Source of the DNA: Polyangiaceae bacterium
GTDB lineage: Bacteria; Myxococcota_A; Polyangia; Polyangiales; Polyangiaceae
Assembly (NCBI GenBank): GCA_025937835.1
Contig: JAICQO010000016.1
Coordinates: forward strand, 1 to 64,000
Reading direction: 5' to 3'
Length of the DNA: 64,000 nucleotides
Both the position numbers and the translations under genes were made by a program. Below are positions 52,944 to 62,100 of this stretch, one piece after another (within the stretch, counting starts at the first letter, position 1; the number at the start of each line of letters is the position of its first letter). The notes beneath the pieces are model-generated. The model searched no databases and had not been told where the DNA came from. It worked only from the letters and a program-made list of their open reading frames with translations.

Positions 52944-54080
52944 TCAGCGGGCGACGCAAACGCCGTCGGCCGAGGCCGGCTTTTGTGGGGCCCCCGCGTT
53001 GGAAGCTCCTCCCGTGATGCGAGCCCCGCCGCTCGTGCTGCCGCCGCTGGTGCTGCCGCCGCCCGTGCTGCCGCCGCTGGTGCTGCCGCCGCTGGCCCCC
53101 AAAGCACCGCCCGAGCCGCCGCCGCTCAGGCCGGCCGCCCCCCCGGTCGCGACCGGCTGGGGAATTCGCCGGCACCCGACCCGATCGGCGCCGAACGAGC
53201 TGGGCTCGCAGCGATAACCCTCGGGGCACGTCACGTCCGGCTCGTCACAGCGTCGGATGCGACAGCCATAGTCGTCCGACTCCGCGGACTCCAAATCGCA
53301 GTACGCGTAGTTGGTCCCTTCGCGAAGGTACTGGCAGTCGAAGCCCTCTCCACAGTTGCGGATCCGGCAGCCTTGGGGGTCCGTGCCTTCGGGACGCGGA
53401 CCGTCGTTCATGGGCTCGCAAATGAAGGAGCCATCATTGCTGCAGCCGCCGGTCTCCGAGCAAGGCTCCGGCACGCACCCCGAGGCTTCGTTGCTCGCCC
53501 TGTCGGGAGCACACGACCAGCGATCGCGGCACGTGAACCCGTCGGGCTCGTCGCATTGCTTGCGCACGCAGCCGCGAGCCGCTTCGCGAACGGCGTCGGC
53601 TGCGTCGCCGACGGTCGAGCCAAGCAGCGGTAGCGTCGAGGCTTCCGCGGCCACCGACGGATCGCATGCGTAGTGAGCCGGACACTCAGGCGCACCGTCC
53701 TTGTCGCAATCCTCGAGCTCGCACAGCCCGCTTTCTCTGCAGACTTCTCCCGGTGCGCAGCCGTTAGGCTGACACGGCACGGTGCAGACGCGGCTCGGGC
53801 AGGACGGGCCCTGCAACGCACCCGTATACGGCGCGCACACCTGGTCGCCCGGGCACGCGGAGCTGTCAGTACAGGAGATCAGGTTCAGGCACGGATTGAA
53901 CGGGATGGGCTGGCGCAGCTGCCCCGCGTCCGAACAGCGTTGCTCCGAAGGACAATCCGCGTCGCTCGCGCAGCTTTGCGGCTCCGATCGCTCCTCCGTA
54001 CTGCAACCGAGGGCCGCAACGGCGGCGACACCACCGAACAGAAAACCCCGCACGATTCTCGAGAACGCTCCGCTGGGCAT
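52944..54080 (-). CDS. Cys-rich surface lipoprotein with Gly/Ser repeat tail
   Basis: 378 residues from the ATG at 54080; a frame to 54236 extends upstream. Leader ends AVAALGC. About 250 residues follow with Cys every 6-12 positions in EGF- or Dickkopf-like spacing (DADCPSEQRCSDAG, PGDQVCAPYTG, APGEVCRESGLCELEDC, CRIRNCGEGFDC, CPEGYRCEPSS). A Gly/Ser/Thr-rich tail (GGSTSGGSTGGG and so on) follows. This resembles disulphide-rich surface proteins of myxobacteria. The redox operon at 35166-37758 could supply the disulphide machinery, an inference. Confidence 0.65.
   Translation of the reverse strand: MPSGAFSRIVRGFLFGGVAAVAALGCSTEERSEPQSCASDADCPSEQRCSDAGQLRQPIPFNPCLNLISCTDSSACPGDQVCAPYTGALQGPSCPSRVCTVPCQPNGCAPGEVCRESGLCELEDCDKDGAPECPAHYACDPSVAAEASTLPLLGSTVGDAADAVREAARGCVRKQCDEPDGFTCRDRWSCAPDRASNEASGCVPEPCSETGGCSNDGSFICEPMNDGPRPEGTDPQGCRIRNCGEGFDCQYLREGTNYAYCDLESAESDDYGCRIRRCDEPDVTCPEGYRCEPSSFGADRVGCRRIPQPVATGGAAGLSGGGSGGALGASGGSTSGGSTGGGSTSGGSTSGGARITGGASNAGAPQKPASADGVCVAR
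53029..53095. repeat. 15-bp imperfect tandem repeat, about 4.5 copies
   Basis: Copies of ccgctggtgctgccg, with one or two changes in two copies, run from 53029 to 53095 in frame with the lipoprotein gene and encode its Gly/Ser/Thr tail on the minus strand. Because the unit is a multiple of three, copy changes would alter tail length without a frameshift. Confidence 0.75.
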
Positions 54081-54404
54081 GCGGAACACCCCGGTGCAAA
54101 ACCCACACCCAGCTCCGACCCGCAGAATCTTCGCTAAGTATCGCAGCCGAGCCGTCCGCCTGTGCCAGCGTGTGCCACTTGCGTCCAAGCCGCAGCCGCA
54201 GCCGAAGCTCGGCGCGCCACGCGGACTGTGCACCACGTGGCGAGCGTCACGGGCCGCATCTATCCTTCTTCCCCGCTGGCCGTCGATTACGCGCGCCGCG
54301 CGCTGCCGTCCGCGCGGTCGGCTCGCTAGCGATTGCCTCGAAAGAGGTCAGGGACTACCGTCCGTCTCCCGGCAAAAACCAGCCGCCGGGAAGGAACGAA
54401 GATC
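54081..54404. promoter_or_regulatory. Divergent intergenic region upstream of osmC
   Basis: 324 bases between the Cys-rich lipoprotein and osmC starts. Apart from the osmC ribosome site (AAGGA, about 12 bases before the ATG) I see only short repeats such as GTGCCAGCGTGTGCCAC at about 54166-54182. Promoters for both genes must lie here, but none is convincing. Confidence 0.4.
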
Positions 54405-54821
54405 ATGGCAGTCTCGAAAGCTCAAGCGAAGTGGACCGGCAACCTCAAAGAAGGCAACGGCTCGGTGAAGGGCACCGCCTTCGAAGCTCCGTTCACGTTC
54501 GCCTCTCGCTTCGAGGGCAGCGGCAAGGGCACGACTCCGGAAGAGTTGATCGGCGCGGCACACGCGGGTTGCTTCTCGATGTTCCTCGCGGCGCAGCTGA
54601 GCAACGCGGGTCACCCGCCCACCAGCATCGAAACCTCGGCCACGGTTCACCTCGAAGCCGGCCCGACCGTCACCAAGATCGAGCTCGCCACCCAGGCCAG
54701 CGTGCCCGGCGTCGACCCCAAGGTCTTCGAGGAGAAGGTGGCTTTCTCCAAGGCGAACTGCCCGATCTCGAAGGCGCTCGCCGCGATCCCCGAGATCGTG
54801 ATCGACGCGAAGCTCGTCTGA
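54405..54821 (+). CDS. osmC: OsmC-family peroxiredoxin
   Basis: 138 residues, close to E. coli OsmC in length, starting MAVSKAQAKWTGNLKEG with AAGGA about 12 bases upstream. Both redox cysteines are present, in GAAHAGCFSMFLAAQLS and FSKANCPISKAL. It should reduce organic hydroperoxides in the cytosol, often under osmotic or oxidative stress control. Single gene, followed by a strong hairpin. Confidence 0.93.
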   Translation: MAVSKAQAKWTGNLKEGNGSVKGTAFEAPFTFASRFEGSGKGTTPEELIGAAHAGCFSMFLAAQLSNAGHPPTSIETSATVHLEAGPTVTKIELATQASVPGVDPKVFEEKVAFSKANCPISKALAAIPEIVIDAKLV

Positions 54822-54887
54822 CGAACGCTTCGGGGGTCGGAGAAAAAGCCCCTCCCCCCCGATCCCCACTCCGCTCCCCCGTCCCCT

Positions 54888-54931
54888 GCGCGGTCCGACC
54901 GACGTCACCCACTGAGTCGGCCGGACCGCGC
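54888..54931. terminator. Strong inverted repeat, probable osmC terminator or first hairpin of a structured region
   Basis: Arms of 16 bases (54888-54903 and 54916-54931) pair with a single A/C mismatch around a 12-base loop; the outer arm is GCGCGGTCCG. It begins about 65 bases after the osmC stop. There is no T tract after it, so intrinsic termination is uncertain. Confidence 0.5.
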
Positions 54932-54975
54932 CCCCATCACACTCACTAACTGACTGCCGGCCTGAAGCTGACAGC

Positions 54976-55147
54976 CCCACAATCAAGTGTGGGAGCGACG
55001 CTGGCAGTTCGCGCGACTGGACACGCTTCTGCCAGCGCCGCCCCTCGGGTGTGTCCGCGCGTCGCCGACCACACCCCGTACAAGCGTTTCCGGACATCGG
55101 TAACGCGGGACACCATTAGACGAGCGGTGAGCGCGCCCGGCGCGCTC
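54976..55147. other. Run of five adjacent inverted repeats with no coding signal
   Basis: In order: 54976-54993 (CCCACA/TGTGGG); 54995-55007 with 55029-55041 (GCGACGCTGGCAG, one mismatch in 13); 55047-55053 with 55070-55076 (GGGTGTG/CACACCC); 55084-55092 with 55098-55106 (GCGTTTCCG, one mismatch in 9, 5-base loop); 55129-55147 (GAGCGCGCC/GGCGCGCTC). Back-to-back stems suggest a folded RNA or a palindromic DNA element. Which strand is transcribed, if any, is unknown. Confidence 0.4.
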
Positions 55148-55157
55148 CAATCCGCCT

Positions 55158-55195
55158 GCGGGTCCGCTCCGAGGTCTTTCCCGGAGCGGACCCGC
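55158..55195. repeat. Perfect 14-bp inverted repeat with 10-base loop
   Basis: GCGGGTCCGCTCCG (55158-55171) and its exact complement (55182-55195). The strongest single stem in the window. No T tract on either side, so not a classical intrinsic terminator. Confidence 0.7.
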
Positions 55196-55676
55196 CTCTC
55201 TCCACCCATACGGCGCTGTGCGCACCACCCACTCTGATCGCCGACACCCGGGACGCGGCGCGGAACACGCGCTCGGACGTCGATCCGGGCTCCCTTGTCG
55301 CGATCAGAAAACTTTTGGAAACACGACCCTCGCTGCGCGCGCCGGCTCGATTGAGCCGTTGCCGTTTGGCAGTGCGCTGAGAGGGCCCGTTGCATGTTTG
55401 GACTCTTGAGCAACGCTCGTGCCAGCGTTCCCGACGCCACCTCGAGCGAGCTCGGCGCACCGCCGCAGAGCCGCCACCACGCCGCAGCAGGACGAGCGAT
55501 GCGGAGCTTGCCTCAAGGGTTTCGAGGACTTGTCGCGGTTCGATCCGTCCGCGTACGAGCGTGTTCCCCGGCATCCGCCCCCGTGTCGGGCGGGGCACAA
55601 CCTGTATCTTTCGGAGATACAGGTGTATCAGCAGCTGTATCACTCGCTGCTCGAGCGGCGATGCTTGCCGAAGGCC
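55196..55676. other. Intergenic continuation with a long-range stem and a weak ORF
   Basis: CTGATCGC at 55234-55241 pairs perfectly with GCGATCAG at 55300-55307. Inside it, CCCGG with CCGGG and GACG with CGTC can pair too, giving a nested stem. CGGCTC-GATT-GAGCCG is at 55343-55358. A plus-strand frame from about 55419 to 55862 reads CGACLKGFEDLSRFD and LYLSEIQVYQQLYHSLLERR with GC-rich third positions before it runs antisense into the transglutaminase gene; it may be a relic. No recognised gene. Confidence 0.35.
55602..55622. terminator. Hairpin downstream of the transglutaminase operon
   Basis: Perfect 8-bp arms CTGTATCT and AGATACAG around a TTCGG loop. On the minus strand it lies about 55 bases after the operon stop at 55677 and could terminate it. 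The flanking T content is low. Confidence 0.45.
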
Positions 55677-56549
55677 TCAGGCGCGCGCCACTTCCACGCC
55701 CACCCGCACGAGATGCTGGCCGCCTCCGAGAATCACCCCGCGCAGCGGACTGGTGTCGCTGAAGTCGCGGCCCCACGCGAGCGTGACGTGCTCGTCGCTG
55801 GGGATGGAGCCGTTGGTCGGGTCGAAATCGACGAAGCCAAAACCCGGACACCAAGCCGATAGCCAGGCGTGCGAGGCGTCGGCACCGACCAGGCACGGCC
55901 GGCCGGGCGGCGGGGTGTTGTGCACGTAACCGCTGACGTAGCGAGCCGGGATGCCCAGGCTGCGCAGCATGCCGATCTGCAGGTGCGCGAAGTCCTGGCA
56001 GACGCCGCGGCGCGACTCGAGCACGCGATCGATCGGGGTCGCGATCGTGGTCGAGCCCGGCACGTAGGCGAAGTCCGCGTGGATCCGGCGCGTGAGCTCG
56101 AACACGGCGTCGAGCAGCGGCCGCCCGGGCGCGAACGATTGCGAAGCGTAGTCGATCAGCGGGTCTGCGCGGCGAACGTGCGGCGAGTCCAGGGTCAGCT
56201 CGAGCGCGCCCAGGCCCTCGGGGCTGCGATCGCGCCGGATCCGGTCGCGCACGCCGTCCCAGGCGGGCGACAACAGCAGCGCCGGTGGCTCGAAGGGCTC
56301 GAGGTCCACCTCGGAGATTGCGCTCACGGACAGCCGGACGTGCGCCTCTTCGAGGGTGAAGAAATGCACGACGTTGCCGAAGTAGTCCGTGTCCGAGGTC
56401 AGCGTGGGAGTCGAGGGCTCGACGACCAGCCGCGAGACGAGCGGCCGCTGGTGCGGGGTCTGACGCGGCACGAGGCGCGCCTCGTTGTGACAGATCGAGA
56501 CCGGCTCGCTGTATTCGTAGCTCGTGGTGTGCCGGACCAGATAGCGCAT
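55677..56549 (-). CDS. Transglutaminase-like protein 1
   Basis: 290 residues. N-terminal beta domain of the bacterial transglutaminase type (YLVRHTTSYEYSEPVSICHNEARLVPR), then the cysteine-protease-fold core with catalytic Cys in RRGVCQDFAHLQIGML (about residue 183), His in DASHAWLSAW and Asp in VDFDPTNGSIP. Ends GGGQHLVRVGVEV. Probably cleaves or forms amide bonds; the substrate is unknown. Its ATG overlaps the upstream ATP-grasp fusion stop (TAATG). Confidence 0.9.
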   Translation of the reverse strand: MRYLVRHTTSYEYSEPVSICHNEARLVPRQTPHQRPLVSRLVVEPSTPTLTSDTDYFGNVVHFFTLEEAHVRLSVSAISEVDLEPFEPPALLLSPAWDGVRDRIRRDRSPEGLGALELTLDSPHVRRADPLIDYASQSFAPGRPLLDAVFELTRRIHADFAYVPGSTTIATPIDRVLESRRGVCQDFAHLQIGMLRSLGIPARYVSGYVHNTPPPGRPCLVGADASHAWLSAWCPGFGFVDFDPTNGSIPSDEHVTLAWGRDFSDTSPLRGVILGGGQHLVRVGVEVARA

Positions 56550-59110
56550 TAGGAGCGCGCCTCGGTCCCGCCGAGCGTGAACGACTCTTCGGCGTGTGCG
56601 AGGTAGCTCAAGGTGAGCTGGTCCGCGAGGAGCGGCAAAGCCGCTTCGAGCTCGGCGAGCGCTTCGTCGAGGTTCGCGCGCCGACCCTGGGGATCTGCCC
56701 TCGCCCAGCGTTCCAGCTCGGCGAGGCGCACCACCGACAGCGCCCGCAGCACCGTCTTCGACTCGGGAGCCAGCAGCGGCGTGCGCCCCGCGCGCGGCAA
56801 GCGATTCACGTGCTCTTCGAGCGCCGAGAGTTGATACACGACGGAGCGAGGGTTGGTCTCGTCGGTGAGCAGCAGATCGAGCACGGCCTCGTGTGCCACG
56901 ATCCCCGGGTAGCGCGAGCGATAGGTGATGGCGCTGTCGGCCGTCTCGAGCACCGCATCGAGCACCGCTGCGTCGTCGCCCGAGACCAGCGTGCTCTTCA
57001 ACAGCCGCACCATGAAGCAGCCGCGCTCGATACGGCGGCCGATGTCCGCGAAGCGCCAGCCCGGGCCGTGCGTCATGTTCTCGGTGGCGAGCCCGGAGAA
57101 GGCGGAAAACCCGAGCAGCAACGACGCGGCGACCTCGAGCGCGTCGGCCAGGGCGAGGTCGCTCTGCGAACGCGCGTGCTCGACCAGGCGGTGCAGCTCC
57201 CCGAGCACGCGCCAGGTGTCGACGGACAGCCGCTCTCGAACGACGCCCGCAGCACGATACGCGGCCGCGACGCTGGCCGAAGGCGTCCGAGACGGGTGCG
57301 CCGAGACCAGGATCCGCGCGAGCTCTGCGTCGAGGCCGTCCCCGGTGCGCGTGAGCGTGCCGCGCACCAGCTCGAGCGCGTCCTCCAGCGCCACGAGCAG
57401 CGCGCCGACCTCGGGTGCGCGCCCCTCGGCGTCGTCTACCCGCCGCGTCAGCAAGCTGCGCAGCAGACGAGTCGTGGTCTCCGCGCGCTCGATGTAGCGG
57501 CCGATCCAGAACAGGTTGTCCGCGACGCGGCTCGGCAGGTCCCCGCCGCTGCGCACGATGTCGACCTTCTGTCCCGGTGCGCGCAACAGGCTGAGCTCGA
57601 GTGGCTCTCCGCTCGACAACACCCAGCTGTCCTTGCTGTTGCCGCCGCGCTGCATCGAAACCACGAGGGAATCCTTCGAGCTCGCGACGCGGGTCAGGCC
57701 GCCCGGCATGACCTCGAAGCCCCCCTGTCCGCGCCGGCAGAGAAACGCGCGCAGGGACAGGTGGCGCGGGGTGAGGCGCTCGCCGTTCCAGGCGGGGGCC
57801 GTCGACAACCCGAGCCGCTCCTGCGCCACATAGAGCCCCGGCCGGGCGCGGATCCGCTGCTCGAGCTCGGCGAGCTCGGCGCGGCTGAGCTCACCGCCGA
57901 ACACCGGTTCGTGGCTGTTCACGGCCGGAATGGCCGGCTTGATCACGAGCTCCGGCAAGCGCGCCAGCACGCGTTTACAGGCCTCGGGCTCGCCGCACCA
58001 ATACGTGGGGACCGAGGGCAAGAAAAGCTCTTCGCCGAGCAGCGCGCGGCAGGCGGCCGGCAAGAAGCCGAGCAACGCCGGAGCTTCGAGCAGCCCGCTG
58101 CCCAGGGCGTTCGCCACCGTGACGTTGCCGGCGCGCACGGCGTGCACGAGCCCCGCAATCCCGAGCGACGAGTCCGAGCGCAGGCTGAGCGGATCGGCGT
58201 AGGTGTCGTCGAGCCGCCGCAAGATCACGTCGACCCGCTGCAAGCCGCCCAGCGTCTTCAGATGGACGGCGCGATCGCGTACGGTGAGATCGCCGCCTTC
58301 CACCAGGGTAAACCCGAGATAGCGCGCCAGATAGGCGTGCTCGAAATAGGTCTCGTTGTACGGCCCGGGCGTGAGCAGCACGATCCGCGGCGTGTCGACG
58401 TTGCGGGGCGAGAGCTCGGCCAGCCCATCGCGCAGCGTGCGGAAGAATGGCGCCAGGCGCTCGACGCGGCAGTCGCGGAACACCTCGGGCAACATGCGTG
58501 AGACGACGATCCGGTTCTCGAGCGCGTAGCCCGCTCCCGAGGGCGCCTGCGTGCGATCCCCGAGCACCCAGAACTGGCCGTCCGCACCGCGCGCCACGTC
58601 CGCCGCGTAGAGGTGGAGGCGCGCGCCGCGGACGACCGGCACGTCGTGGAGCGGCCGCAAGAAACCCGGGTTCTCGAGCACGAGCTCCGGCGGAAAGACT
58701 CCTCCCGAGAGCAAGCGACCGGGCCCGTACAGATCGGTGAGCACTGCATCCAACAGCCGCCCGCGCTGCTCGAGGCCGCGCTCCAACACCGCCCACTCCC
58801 GAGCGCCCAGAATCAGCGGTAGCGGATCGAGCTGCCACGGGCGGTCGGTGCCACGCGGATCGCCGTAGACGTTGTAAGTGATGCCGTTGTCGCGGATCAC
58901 GCGTTGGGCCTGCGTCCAGCGGCGGCTGAACTCGTCTTCACCGAGCGACGACAGCGCCGCGAACAGCTCGCTGAACGCGGGGCGCGGGCTAGCGTCGCTC
59001 TCGAACGCTTCGTCGAAGCCGAAAGCGGCGGGACGGTAACCCCAGGCGCTGGTCGGAATCGTGCTGTCGGCAGCGTCGGCCACGGTTGCCGTCGAGATCC
59101 TCCGCTCCAT
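56549..59110 (-). CDS. Circularly permuted ATP-grasp / alpha-E domain fusion
   Basis: 853 residues. Residues about 60-480 match the circularly permuted ATP-grasp family (DUF404/407-type): NGITYNVYGDPRG, RPWQLDPLPLIL, LENPGFLRPLHDVPV, YAADVARGADGQFWVLGDRTQAPSG, LTPGPYNETYFEHAYLAR, ANALGSGLLE, and PTYWCGEPEACKRVL. Residues about 540-840 match the alpha-E family (DUF403-type), starting RVADNLFWIGRYIERAETTTRLL. In many genomes these are two genes; here they are one. ATP-grasp proteins ligate carboxylates to amines, so an amide-ligase role is inferred. Confidence 0.85.
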   Translation of the reverse strand: MERRISTATVADAADSTIPTSAWGYRPAAFGFDEAFESDASPRPAFSELFAALSSLGEDEFSRRWTQAQRVIRDNGITYNVYGDPRGTDRPWQLDPLPLILGAREWAVLERGLEQRGRLLDAVLTDLYGPGRLLSGGVFPPELVLENPGFLRPLHDVPVVRGARLHLYAADVARGADGQFWVLGDRTQAPSGAGYALENRIVVSRMLPEVFRDCRVERLAPFFRTLRDGLAELSPRNVDTPRIVLLTPGPYNETYFEHAYLARYLGFTLVEGGDLTVRDRAVHLKTLGGLQRVDVILRRLDDTYADPLSLRSDSSLGIAGLVHAVRAGNVTVANALGSGLLEAPALLGFLPAACRALLGEELFLPSVPTYWCGEPEACKRVLARLPELVIKPAIPAVNSHEPVFGGELSRAELAELEQRIRARPGLYVAQERLGLSTAPAWNGERLTPRHLSLRAFLCRRGQGGFEVMPGGLTRVASSKDSLVVSMQRGGNSKDSWVLSSGEPLELSLLRAPGQKVDIVRSGGDLPSRVADNLFWIGRYIERAETTTRLLRSLLTRRVDDAEGRAPEVGALLVALEDALELVRGTLTRTGDGLDAELARILVSAHPSRTPSASVAAAYRAAGVVRERLSVDTWRVLGELHRLVEHARSQSDLALADALEVAASLLLGFSAFSGLATENMTHGPGWRFADIGRRIERGCFMVRLLKSTLVSGDDAAVLDAVLETADSAITYRSRYPGIVAHEAVLDLLLTDETNPRSVVYQLSALEEHVNRLPRAGRTPLLAPESKTVLRALSVVRLAELERWARADPQGRRANLDEALAELEAALPLLADQLTLSYLAHAEESFTLGGTEARS

Positions 59111-59152
59111 GACCTACCACATCACCTACCGACGCCCAGGCACCGCGCTCGG

Positions 59153-62100
59153 CTACCACGCCCAGCCACCGCGCGTCGGGCCCACGGCGGAGCGCCGCAA
59201 GTCGAGCGTCAGCGGGTAGTCGGGGTTCCTGGCGTCGACGGCGCAGCTCGGGTCGACGCGCCCCGGCGCGTGGCCGAACGGCACGAACAACGCCGAGCGG
59301 CGCGCCTCGGCTTCGAGCGCGTTGACCGGGCGGGTGTCGTAGGCGCGCCCCCCCGGATGCGAAACCGACAGCGAGCAGCCGCCGATCGCGCGTTCGGTCC
59401 AAGCATCGACCAGCGAGAGCTCGAGCGGCGAATGCACGGGGACGGTCGGATGCAACGTCGACGGCAGGCGCGCGGTCCGGAAGCGCACCCCGGCCACGTA
59501 TTCGCCGCGCGTCCCGGTCGGATGCAGCGGCAACCGCGCGCTGTTGCAGAGCGCCAGGTGGCGGCCCGGCACCGCGCCGCGCACCAGGACCTGCACGCGA
59601 TCGAGGGACGAATCCACGCTGCGCGCCGTGCCGCCGACCGCGCCCTCTTCGGCGAGCACGTGCCACGGCTCGAGCGCGCGCCGGAGCTCGAGCTCGACGC
59701 CGTCGGCGCTGATCTTGCCGAGCGCCGGAAACCGGAACTCGAAGTGCGGGACGAAGAACGACGGCTCGAAGGCGTAGCCGAACGCGTCGAGCTCGCTCAG
59801 CACGTCGCGAAAATCCTGCCACACGAAATGCGGCAGCATGAAGCGATCGTGGAGGGAGGTGTCCCAGCGCACGGCGCTCGAGCTGTACGGCGCCTTCCAG
59901 AAGCGGCTCACCAGCCCGCGGACCAGCAGCATCTGCGCGATGCTCATGCGCGCGTGCGGCGGCATCTCGAACGCGCGCATCTCGAGCAAGCCGTGGCGAC
60001 CCGACGCGGAGTCCGGCGAGTACAGCTTGTCGATGCAGAACTCGGAGCGGTGCGTGTTGCCCGTCACGTCCGCGAGCAGGTTGCGGAAAATCCGATCCAC
60101 GAGCCAGGGCGGCGTTCCCCCCGGCAGCGTGGCGCTGCGTCGGGCCTCGGCGAGCGCGATCTCGAGCTCGTAGGTCGCCTCGTGCCGCGCCTCGTCGACG
60201 CGCGGCGCCTGGCTCGTGGGACCGATGAACAGGCCGGAAAACAGGTACGAAAGCGAGGGGTGGTCGTGCCAGTAGCCGACCAGGCTGCCGAGCAGATCGG
60301 GCCGTCGCAAGAGCGGGCTGTCCGGAGTCGTGACGCCGCCGAGCGTGACGTGGTTTCCGCCGCCGGTCCCGACGTGGCGGCCGTCGACCAGGAACTTCTC
60401 CGTGCCGAGCCGGCACTCACGCGCCTCGTCGTACAAGATCTGCGTCTTGTCCGAGAGCTCTCGAAAGGTCGCGCTCGGATGGATGTTGACCTCGATCACG
60501 CCGGGATCCGGGGTGACCGTGAACTTCTCGACTCGTGGATCGGCGGGCGGCGTGTAGCCTTCGATGCGAACCGGAAGGTTGAACTCCTTGGCGGTCGCCT
60601 CCACCTCTTCGACGAGCGCCAGGTAGTCCTCGAGCAGCGCCTGCGGCGGCAAGAATACGTGCATCACGCCGTCGCGCGGCTCCGCACACAGCGCCGTGCG
60701 CACCACCCCCGACGCGGACTCGAAGGGCTTCGGTGATGCTTCCGAGGCTGGCCCCGGGCGCTGGAATTTCGGGTCGCGGCGGCGTCGGAGCGGCGGCGGC
60801 GGAAACTCCGAGAACGGATCGCGCTCGATCAGGTGCGGATAGTCTTCCGCCATCACCCACGGCAACGAGTCGAGCGGCAGCCGGTAACCCATCGGCGAGT
60901 CGCCGGGCAAGAGATACAAAAGCTCGCGGCGGAGGAAGAACGAGCCGCTACGAAAGCGCCCGTCGCCGAGCGGCGCCACGGGCAGCGCGTGACCGACGAC
61001 CGAGCCGAGCCCCTGTTCGAAGACCTTGGAGACGCGCGCGCGCTCCTCTGGATCGTCGAGGCGATTGTCGAGGGGCGTGACGTTGCTCGGCAAACGCCGC
61101 TCGGTCAGCAGGTAGTGGAACGGATCCTCGTAGCCCGGCAGCGCGTGTTTGGGATCGACCTCGAGGCGCTCCGCGAGGCGTTTGATGAAGCGCGCGGAGA
61201 GCTCGGAGCTCGCGCCGTAGTTGCGGTCGTCCTCGGCCACGAGCTCCGGCTCGGACCAGAACGGCGCGCCCGACTTCAGCCAATAACACCCGAGCGCCCA
61301 GCGCGGCAGCTGCTCCCCCGGGTACCATTTGCCCTGCCCGAAGTGCAAAAGCGGCTGAGTGGAGAAGCGCTTGGCGAGCCTTCGGAACAGCACGCCGGCC
61401 AAGCGGCGCTTGTTCGGGCCGAGCGCGTCGAAGTTCCACTCGCTCCCGTCGACGTCGTCGAGCGACACGAAGGTCGGCTCGCCGCCCATCGTGAGCCCCA
61501 CGCGCATCGACTCGAGATCGCGGTCGACCCGCTTGCCGAGCGACTCGATGCGCTGCCACACGCTGTCCGTGTAAGGCAGGGTGACGCGCGGAGTCTCGAA
61601 CACGCGCTCGACCTTCATCAGGTGCTCGAACTCGACCTCGCACTCGTCGACGAGACCGGTGATCGGCGCCGCGCTCGTCGGCTCCGGTGTGCAGGCGAGC
61701 GGGATGTGCCCTTCGCCCGTGAACAGCCCCGAGGTAGCGTCGAGCCCGACCCAGCCGGCGCCCGGCAGGTACACTTCGGCCCAGGCGTGGAGGTCCGTGA
61801 AATCCGCCTCGGGGCCCGAGGGCCCGTCGAGCGCCTTCTGATCGGCCTTGAGCTGGATCAGGTAACCGGAGGCGAAGCGCGCCGCGAGGCCGAGCCGGCG
61901 CAGCACCTGCACCAGGAGCCAGGCGGAATCCCGACACGAGCCGCTCGCGAGGTCGAGGGTCTGATCGGGGCTCTGCACGCCCGGCTCGAGCCGGATCAGG
62001 TACTTGACCCGGCGCTGGACCTCCAGATTCAGCTCGACCAGGAAATCGACGGTGCGGCGGCCGCTCGGGCGGAGCGAGGCGACGAACGAATCGACCAACG

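Noticed and set aside
54888-55195. CRISPR array or known RNA (RNase P, tmRNA, 6S) in the hairpin region
   Set aside because: There are no regular direct repeats with unique spacers. I did not find the RNase P core sequences or a tmRNA tag/T-arm pattern. A computed search (Infernal) would settle it.
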